Shown: positions 57,656 through 64,000 of the stretch, one piece after another
Numbering within the stretch: position 1 is the first letter of the stretch
Layout: the number at the start of each line of letters is the position of its first letter
Source of the DNA: Chrysopilus asiliformis
Lineage: Eukaryota > Arthropoda > Insecta > Diptera > Rhagionidae
Assembly: GCA_964034945.1 (NCBI GenBank)
Contig: OZ035962.1
Span: 73,609,597-73,673,596 of the forward strand
Length of the DNA stretch: 64,000 nucleotides
Direction: 5' to 3'
Program-made: the position numbers and the translations under genes
The notes under the pieces: generated by a model
What the model saw: only the letters and a program-made list of their open reading frames with translations
What the model was told of the DNA's origin: nothing
Databases searched by the model: none

Positions 57656-57820
57656 GTGGCTGTTTACACACGGTTGATCCAGGCGCCTGGCCATGAACGA
57701 AACTGTCAAAATACGGGCAAGACGAGGAAGTGGGGGTGTCCCCCACTTCCTCGTCTTGCCTGTATTTTGACAGTTTTGTTCATGGCCAGGCGCCTGGATC
57801 AACCGTGTGTAAACAGCCAC
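57656..57820. mobile_element. 165-bp perfect-type foldback MITE, TAA duplication
   Basis: Arms of about 80 bp with only a few mismatches and practically no loop, ends GTGGCTGTTTACACACGGTT and the inverse, flanked by TAA on both sides. Contains CCAGGCGCCTGG palindromes. Unusually GC-rich compared with its surroundings. Confidence 0.8.
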
Positions 57821-57890
57821 TAATAGGCATAGACTGACATAAGTAAAGTCAAATTCTTCTCGATAGTAATTGACAAAGTTGAAGGAAAAA

Positions 57891-58169
57891 ATGAGTGAAT
57901 TGAAAAAAATTAAAGAAATATTTGAAATTGTGAAGTGCTTAAACGAATTAAGTGACCTGAAAGATGAACTGGATGGATACGGCAGAAAGAAGCGTTCATG
58001 TGATGTACGAGAAATCAATCGCGACAGGAAAACGCACGGATACTACGTAGTCACCTTCTTAAAAGTAAAAAGGCTTGATCCGGATCAATTTTTTATTCAC
58101 ACGAGAATGACCACAAATGTCTTTGACTATCTGTTGTCCCGATTGAGTCCCTTTTTGGAAAAATTTTAG
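57891..58169 (+). pseudogene. PIF/Harbinger transposase, N-terminal fragment
   Basis: Nuclease of PIF/Harbinger DNA transposons, which insert at 3-bp TWA sites. The 92-residue frame starts MSELKKIKEIFEIVKCLNEL and contains RKKRSCDVREINRDRKTHGY, then LKVKRLDPDQFFIHTRMTTN and VFDYLLSRLSPFLEK. This matches the N-terminal pattern of the family (basic R..R.xV...R...G.y, then D...F...fRM....FD.LL..i.P). It stops at 58167 before any catalytic DDE residue. A full transposase is about 350-400 residues. A TAA-flanked MITE (57656) lies just upstream. Confidence 0.7.
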
Positions 58170-58331
58170 GTTATGTTCACTATTTACATATGCCAGTTCC
58201 ATTTGTATGCCAGCGTTGAACAATTATGCCAGCGTTGAACAATTTTTCATGTATTGAAAATAAAATTTTTACACTGATTTGGGACAAAAATTTTGTGCGA
58301 TTTTTTTCCTTTAATGTTCTTTTTTTATATA

Positions 58332-58562
58332 CTAAAGAGTCATCTGGCAATGTCTTCGATTTGACATTTCTAGTTTGTTTATTATTGAAAGTCGCCAAAA
58401 GTTTGTTGTTGTCTTACACAAGCGTCCAGTGGGATGAATGTTTTCGTGCTGGAAGTGCTCCTTGTAAATCCGAAAACACCTAATATTGTTGATTTTGGTA
58501 AGCTCTTCCTGGTCGATTCCAAAAATCCAATCGACGTCTTGGAAATTGCAATCAGCAAGCAC
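58332..58562 (-). pseudogene. possible THAP-like zinc finger fragment
   Basis: The 76-codon minus-strand frame has WIFGIDQEELTKINN, then YKEHFQHENI and PTGRLCKTTTNF, which resembles the second half of a THAP domain (W..lg, C..HF...., GRL...vPt). The Cys expected before EHF is Tyr and the first half is not visible. THAP fingers occur in insect DNA transposon proteins, so this may belong to the neighbouring element. Weak. Confidence 0.22.
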
Positions 58563-58859
58563 AAAGAAAAAATGTTTTCTTAACTGTTTTCCGAGTTTGG
58601 AAATTAAAAAATGTTGAATTTGGTGCCGTCCATTTCACATTCTGTCACCACACAAGAAAAATTCTGCTTTGCACAACACAAATAACAACATAAACAAATT
58701 ACTTCACGCGAAATCAAATGAGATTTGACAAATCAAAACAAAACATCCCCTTGCCCCGCCGCTCACTTTGCCCTCTAGTTTAAAATTAGATGACAAAGGG
58801 GGTCGGAAGCAAGGGAAAATGTTTTTTATCAATTTCAGGGTTGTCTTAAAATTTTAGTA

Positions 58860-59018
58860 CAGTAAAACCCGCTTATAAGGAAAACCCTCTTACAAGATCA
58901 CATTTTAAAAACCCATTGTAATGCATAATCGTGTATCTGACCCCGCTTATAAGGAAACCCCGCATATTAGCAACAAAAATGCTGCCAAATTGAAATTGCT
59001 TATAAGCGGGTTTTACTG
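58860..59018. mobile_element. pogo/Tigger-like MITE, TA duplication
   Basis: 159 bp, ends CAGTAAAACCCGCTTATAAG and the exact inverse, TA on both sides. CCGCTTATAAGGAAA occurs again internally. Related in type, not in detail, to 32764-32936. Confidence 0.8.
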
Positions 59019-59019
59019 T

Positions 59020-59590
59020 ACAATAATATATTTAGAACAACATGTTTTAAGTTAAAATTACCAGAAATTTTCATTACGATTCATTTAATAAAGTTACTTA
59101 TGTCATTAAAGTAATTAAAAAATACTGAAATAGTTGAATCCGCATGAAAAAAGTTTTTTTCGCACCAAATTTTATGCAAATTGTTAACTTTTAGAACATA
59201 GCTATCCACCCCTGATTTTCTGCTTTTAGCAAAGTTGTGACGTTGCCTATCTAGTCAATGTGGTAGAAAGGGAAAGTCTATAGCATTTGTTTGTTCATCT
59301 CGCTTCCTCTTACATTGGCTTATGGGAAAATCCCGGGGCGACCGTTCTATGTAAGTATATTTTTCTATGGTACAAACTATCATATGTGTTTAAAATTACC
59401 ACATTTTTGTTGTGATTTTCCTCCTATTTGGTAGCAAAACCGCGTCTTAAGGTGTAATTTTACGACATTTTTTGTTTAAAATTAAACCGAAAATGGCCGA
59501 AAATTTCTCGGCCTATACGGTCTGCAAAAACAAAAATAATACAACAAAATTATTATATTATTTTTGCGGATGTTTTCACATCCAAATTTC
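59020..59590. other. intergenic stretch, nothing firm
   Basis: A GTAAGT donor-like site at about 59353 follows a short GC-richer patch (GGGAAAATCCCGGGGCGACC), and could end a small exon. No further support. Confidence 0.3.
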
Positions 59591-59599
59591 CCCCCAACA

Positions 59600-59720
59600 G
59601 GTCGGGCATGTCTGCCCTGAAAACCCATCAGGAGCCTGTTTCTGGTATGGAAGCTGGCTCACCGTCATCAGAGCCTGCTTTACCAGCTTCCACGAAGGCT
59701 TACAGGATTTTGGTGAAGTA
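59600..59720 (+). CDS. candidate terminal exon, product unknown
   Basis: A strong acceptor (TTTCCCCCCAACAG, ending about 59600) is followed by GC-richer DNA with two open frames. One encodes a Ser/Pro-rich tail (SGMSALKTHQEPVSGM, then EAGSPSSEPALPASTKAYRI) ending at TAA near 59720. The other runs on to 59783, into the LTR. No domain recognised. Composition and acceptor suggest an old exon, but neither frame can be chosen by eye. Confidence 0.25.
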
Positions 59721-60431
59721 AAACTTGATTCGAGTATTTATACTCCGATGCCACAAACTGTAACGCCCGTCCTTGATATTTAAACCATTTTAATAAAATT
59801 TTGATTTTCGCGCGTTCAACGGATTCCACTCCCATATCTACTCATTACGCCCACGAGCGCTGGTAGCTAAACTAGCCTGGTAAAACCAGTATTTAGTTGA
59901 AAAAAAAAAAAAAAACCATGAGGCTAGAGATGTGAGAGAGAATCTAGAGACGGTCTTCCGGTTCTTGCCTTGATCGAGGGGAGTTCATTTTTTTCTTGAT
60001 AAATCTAAGAAACATATTTCTCCTAGAGTTAAATTAAAAATTAAATTTAAAAGCTAGTAATGCAATAAAGAAAATTGTCGAAAATTATTCAACCTATCAT
60101 CAAAAAAACTTCAACAATTATTCATCGCTGTGAAGGAGATTTTTTACTTTGATAGCTGATTGAGGAACATCATTTCATCGAGAATACAGCAGAGGCAGAG
60201 AAACATTGAACGAGAAACACAATCAACGTGGAATCAACGTGTAAGGCGCAGAAAACAAGTAACAAATAAAGTTAGGAGACATAACAAATTCAAAACTTTT
60301 AATTATAATCCTAAAACTAAAATTAAAAATAATAATTATCCTTATAAGCATGCATGTAATAAATTCACTCAGAAATCAATTGTATTAAAATTTGTGAAGG
60401 TTAAATATGTTTAATTTCATTTCATTCTAAG

Positions 60432-61729
60432 TATAGCATTCAGCACCGAGACAATTTTAAGGAACCGGGTTTCGGTGCTAGAATCTTCGAGAACCGGGTA
60501 CCCGGTTCTGGAACCGGTGCTGAAAATGTAAAAAAAAAAAAATAAGAAATTACCAAAAAAAAAACAGAAATTACAAAATTTTTTGCGTTGGAAGCGTACA
60601 TCCGAAAATTACAGTTGAAAAATTCACCTTTTGAATTACTCTGTGGCATTATAAGAAAACATCATATTTGATTTTTTTCATCGAGTGTATGACAAAACCA
60701 ATTTCTATAGTGTAGTGCTTACTCTAGTGGAAGTTAATGAGGAAAATTCTTATTTTCCATTCTATATAATAGTTGTTCCCTGCCTATACATAAAAAAATC
60801 CATTTTAACTTTACAGGAAATTTAATACTTTCTGTGAGCGCATATAAATCTATTATATTGTCGTTGTTTTAAAGAGACTTTGTAAAGAAAATGTAATCGG
60901 ATGGCTTAATTATACCCGTATGGTGAAACCAAAGGGTATATTAACTTTGCCTTACCATTTGTAACGCCAAGATCCCGTCATCGCACAAAAAAATGAATTA
61001 CACCAGTGTTTTTAGAATGATAAAAAAAGTTGAATTTAGCATGTCCGTCCGTCTGTCCGTCTGTCTGTCCGTCTGTCTGTCCGTCTGTCTGTCCGTCTGT
61101 CTGTGGCGCGGATTGCGGGCGCACGGATTGAGCTAGAGGCTTGAAATTTTGCGCAAATCTGTTTTTCGTAAAATGCGAGGCTAAGTTCGTTCATGGGCAA
61201 AAATGGACCATTAGGGGGGGTACCCCCCATACGAACGAAAACGTTTTTTGCGAATATCTCAAAAACGGTACATCTTATCAAAAAAGTCCAAGAACAAAAG
61301 TTATTTAGGATATGATTCTACATAAAACTCCCATACATCAAAATTCTATTGGAAGAAGTTTTAAAAAATCTTATAGGAAAGTTTGACTTCAAATTGGAAT
61401 TTTGGTACAACTGTTCGAATTTTGATACGAATATCATCATACGGGTCTCCAATGATTGCCAGATTGGCAATTATAGCTTTTGTTATGTTTTTGCATTAAT
61501 CTTTTAATTTACAGTTATTATTAATAGAAATATGTACTTACAAATATGTATTTCGTATATATTCAGCAGCGAACGAACAGTATTTTGATATTTTAGCAAG
61601 TAAGAAATTGCTTGCTTTCAGCACCGAAAACCGGGTAATTTTACCCAATTCAAACCCGGTTTTCGGTTCCAGAAAATGGCCGGGATTCCCGGGTACCCGG
61701 GTTTCGGGTACCCGGGATTGAATGCTCTA
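60432..61729. mobile_element. hAT-like MITE with 8-bp duplication, inserted in the LTR
   Basis: Ends TATAGCATTCA and the inverse of TAGAGCATTCA, flanked by the exact 8-bp duplication ATTCTAAG (60424-60431, 61730-61737), as in hAT elements. End regions are rich in AACCGGGT/ACCCGG palindromes (GGGTACCCGGG at 61690-61718). Family A copy 6 is inserted inside it. Without that, the MITE is about 715 bp. No transposase frame. Confidence 0.75.
60911..61492 (+). repeat. family A dispersed repeat, copy 6
   Basis: Complete copy: TATACCC/GGGTATA hairpin, CTGTCCGT core (61042-61103), GGGGGGTACCCCCC palindrome (61215), GCCAGATTGGC hairpin, TTTTGTTATGTTTTT end. Nested in the hAT-like MITE inside the LTR. 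Confidence 0.8.
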
Positions 61730-61804
61730 ATTCTAAGTCATATTGAAATTTTCAGATTCTCTCTGCACATAATTACATAACGCCTAGAAAAGGTGTTACA
61801 TTTT

Positions 61805-61822
61805 TGGGGGCTCAACCGGGAT
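61805..61822 (+). promoter_or_regulatory. retrotransposon primer-binding site, tRNA-Pro-like
   Basis: TGGGGGCTCAACCGGGAT lies 4 bp past the LTR end. It starts with TGG (complement of tRNA CCA) and differs at only two positions from the standard tRNA-Pro primer site TGGGGGCTCGTCCGGGAT. It marks the start of minus-strand DNA synthesis and fixes the 3' end of the LTR. Confidence 0.7.
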
Positions 61823-62613
61823 TATATTAAAATTTCATATACATATTTCCTCCTTTTTTATACCGGAAATACAAAAAAAAAAAAGAAAAAAAAAAATCTA
61901 AAAGTGCCAATATTCAATTCAATTATTATTTCGAGTCATTTTAATGTAATATCGGATTAAACGGTAAAGGTCCATTCCAAGTAGTTCTGTGACGTCACTC
62001 ATTACATTTATTCAGAGTCATCGCGATCTTTCCTTTTGTAAATCTAGTTACAAAGTTCACTCAAACCACATTGTGTGATAACGAAGTCAACAAGCAGAAG
62101 CAAAGTTTTAATCGAGGAATTATTCGTGTAATTTGTGTTTATTTAATTTATTTCATGTCAAAAATAGTTTAAAAGCAACTTTTAAGTTTTTTTTTATTGC
62201 GCATACACTAGCTGTGCTATGGAATTATGTTTTTGATGATTCTAGTGAGGTATTAATTTATTATTGTTATTGTGACCGATAAATGCATTTTCATTGTAGA
62301 TAAGTTTTCGTTCGCCGCATCATTTTATTTTATTCATTTATTTATAAATCGTGTGCGATAAGTTATTCCACCGTATTGTAGTTTAATTGGGTGTTTTGTG
62401 TTAGAATAGATCGAATCGTTTAGTGCATACATAAGAAAAACCGCTTTTTAATCATAATCTTTGAGATAATTAAACTCAAGCTAGTAAATTTTTCAAGTTC
62501 AAAGTCCATCAGTGAACATTTCTACACAATAGTGTCTCATTTTCTTATTTTCATTCACCTTTTTCTACATAGTTTTGTTTACGAATTTTCGGCTTTTCTA
62601 AAAATTCCGAACA
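61823..62613 (+). other. gypsy-type retrotransposon leader
   Basis: About 790 bp of AT-rich untranslated leader between the primer-binding site and the gag start. Contains an A-rich tract at 61871-61893. No splice or packaging signal could be identified by eye. Confidence 0.5.
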
Positions 62614-64000
62614 ATGGCAAACTTAATAAAATTTCTGCCTGATGCCTATGTCAAGTATGAGTTAAGTTTAAGAGAAGTGGATTATACACTTATGAGCCTT
62701 TCTGAAAGAAAAAAACATCTCATGAACATTTTTGACATCAAGGAATCATCAAATTTAGTGTACAAGGACCCTGTTGACGAAGATTTACGTCAAGCACTTA
62801 CACTTGCGGAAGTCGTAATCTCCAAATTAGAAAGTCTAAACGTTAATAACGCAGAGAATTTCAATGCACAAATTATTTTTCTTCGAATTAGAGTGAATCG
62901 CTTAGTTATTAAAACCGAACAAGAAAAGGCCATTAAAGATCAAGTTTTAAGGTCACTGCGTAGCTTAGAAGAACACCTTTCAGATATTTCTATTCCAGTA
63001 GAAACATCAGATATCCCTTGCGAACTGACTTCCAAAATTAAGCTTACTGAACCGATGCAAAATTCCACCACATCGGAAATTCAGGTTCCTAATAATGTAG
63101 CAAACTTATTTAGGGATCTAAATATTTCTGATGCTGAAATCCTGGGAACTAAACCTAAAGATACCCGTAATGATAATTTCAATCAACCCAAAGCCCGTAA
63201 TTCTATTTGGAAATGGAATATAAAATTTACAGGGGATGATCCTAACACATCCGCTTCAGAATTTGTTCAATACCTTAACGATTGCTCTGTATCGCGAAAC
63301 GTCAACAAAGAAGATCTTTTACTTTCCATGACCGATTTACTTGGTGGTACAGCTTTGCAGTGGTATAGGGGCAAAACAGCTTTATATCCATTCAGATCAT
63401 GGAGAGATTTTGTTATCAACTTTCTAGAAGATTTCGAGCCAAGCCATAAAAGCGATCGCCTTTCGGAATACATCAGAACCCGATATCAGGCTGCAGATGA
63501 ATCTGTGGTCAAATATTTTGCGCTCATGGAAAACCTTTTCTTAAGACTACCTTATTTACCATCCGATGCGGAAAGGGCAAAAATCATTCGCAAGAATCTC
63601 TTGCCAGTGTACATACAAGGTTTAGCTTTGCACGACTTTACTAGTGTTGAAGATCTTCGTTCGGCATGCAAAAAAATCGAAAGTGGCAACGAATTGTTAA
63701 GAGTTCGACAAAATTTACCCCATCCTTCTCTACCCAGCCAAAGCAATAGTAGATATCCTAATTCGAGGTATTTAATCCCCTCTACAGGCTTTGTCGATCG
63801 ACCATATGTTGAGAGAACCAACAATTTTCGTCACAGTAACAATCGTTCCAATTTTCCGATTCAGTCAACCAATCATAATAGCCCATGGAGACAATATATC
63901 CCTAATACTAATAACTTCACCAACCGTAATACCCCTTTCAACAACAATAGCAACAATAATAACCGAAGAGATAATTTTCCCAGATTCCAGCCTTCTGCCG
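62614..64000 (+). CDS. gag: gag of a Ty3/gypsy-type LTR retrotransposon, partial
   Basis: Structural capsid protein of the retrotransposon, forming the cytoplasmic particle in which reverse transcription occurs. The frame from ATG 62614 is open for 462 codons to the window edge with no stop. Residues about 1-130 are helical and charged. A retrotransposon-gag (capsid) domain lies at about 199-325: W.WNIKFTGDD near its start, LLGGTALQWYRG around 247-253, SWRDFVINFLEDFEP after it, and LRLPYLPSDAERA later. From about residue 370 the tail is rich in Asn, Arg and Pro (NNNSNNNNRR type). Zinc knuckles, if present, lie beyond the edge. The intact frame suggests a young or active copy despite the MITE in its LTR. 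Confidence 0.85.
   Translation, partial: MANLIKFLPDAYVKYELSLREVDYTLMSLSERKKHLMNIFDIKESSNLVYKDPVDEDLRQALTLAEVVISKLESLNVNNAENFNAQIIFLRIRVNRLVIKTEQEKAIKDQVLRSLRSLEEHLSDISIPVETSDIPCELTSKIKLTEPMQNSTTSEIQVPNNVANLFRDLNISDAEILGTKPKDTRNDNFNQPKARNSIWKWNIKFTGDDPNTSASEFVQYLNDCSVSRNVNKEDLLLSMTDLLGGTALQWYRGKTALYPFRSWRDFVINFLEDFEPSHKSDRLSEYIRTRYQAADESVVKYFALMENLFLRLPYLPSDAERAKIIRKNLLPVYIQGLALHDFTSVEDLRSACKKIESGNELLRVRQNLPHPSLPSQSNSRYPNSRYLIPSTGFVDRPYVERTNNFRHSNNRSNFPIQSTNHNSPWRQYIPNTNNFTNRNTPFNNNSNNNNRRDNFPRFQPSA

Larger units (their letters stand above)
59760..61800 (+). mobile_element. 5' LTR of a gypsy-type retrotransposon, split by insertion
   Basis: Begins TGTAACGCCC and ends GGTGTTACA, giving 6-bp inverted termini TGTAAC/GTTACA in the TG...CA form. 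The end lies 4 bp before the primer-binding site. Removing the MITE and its duplication (60432-61737) leaves about 735 bp, a normal gypsy LTR length. AATAAA signals occur near 59791 and 60064. The 3' LTR is outside the window, so the left boundary is inferred. Confidence 0.55.

Noticed and set aside
57557..58018. 153-codon minus-strand ORF
   Set aside because: Shadow of the foldback MITE and of the Harbinger fragment on the other strand.

Overview
This is a gene-poor, AT-rich stretch of an animal nuclear genome. It is almost certainly from an insect and most likely a fly. The support is a LOA-type non-LTR retrotransposon, mariner-family transposons, piggyBac/Harbinger/hAT/Tc1-type MITEs, tRNA-derived SINEs, and two families of short repeats with an internal (CTGT)n core that are built like fly Helentron-derived elements. 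No bacterial or viral gene organisation is present. The species call is inference.

Layout. 1-6 kb: SINE pieces, a weak candidate first exon (986-1111), CA-rich DNA, a TTA-flanked MITE, the first family B repeat and a piggyBac MITE. 6.4-10 kb: the first family A repeat with a long CTGT/CCGT microsatellite, then a nest of TIR elements. 10.2-11.1 kb: an internally deleted mariner. 12.2-16.4 kb: a 4.26-kb LOA-like retrotransposon (endonuclease, reverse transcriptase, RNase H) with a 12-bp target duplication and an (AACCT)4 tail, disabled by a stop and two frameshifts. 17.9-20.0 kb: a TIR element with TTA target duplication carrying an intron-containing fragment of a WD40 gene that resembles nucleoporin Nup37. 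20-35 kb: further repeats, a second deleted mariner relative, a 9-bp-TSD MITE, pogo-like and piggyBac MITEs. 35.2-37.2 kb: a dispersed repeat whose 3' part is amplified into ten 163-bp tandem units plus a terminal unit. 38-56 kb: mostly AT-rich decay with family A and B copies, foldback MITEs, a mariner-like pseudogene and a TIR element with a MADF-like ORF. 56.5-59 kb: an RTE-type tail fragment, a palindrome cluster and the N-terminus of a PIF/Harbinger transposase. 59.76-64 kb: the 5' end of a Ty3/gypsy-type LTR retrotransposon (LTR, primer-binding site, open gag running off the window). A hAT-like MITE is inserted in its LTR, and a family A repeat is inserted in that MITE.

No host gene is firmly supported. 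The coding potential is mobile-element derived, plus the captured WD40 fragment. The most unusual item is that captured gene fragment inside a Harbinger-type element, where retained introns argue for capture at the DNA level. Family names marked as inference rest on motifs and target-site duplications read by eye. No alignment or database search was run.
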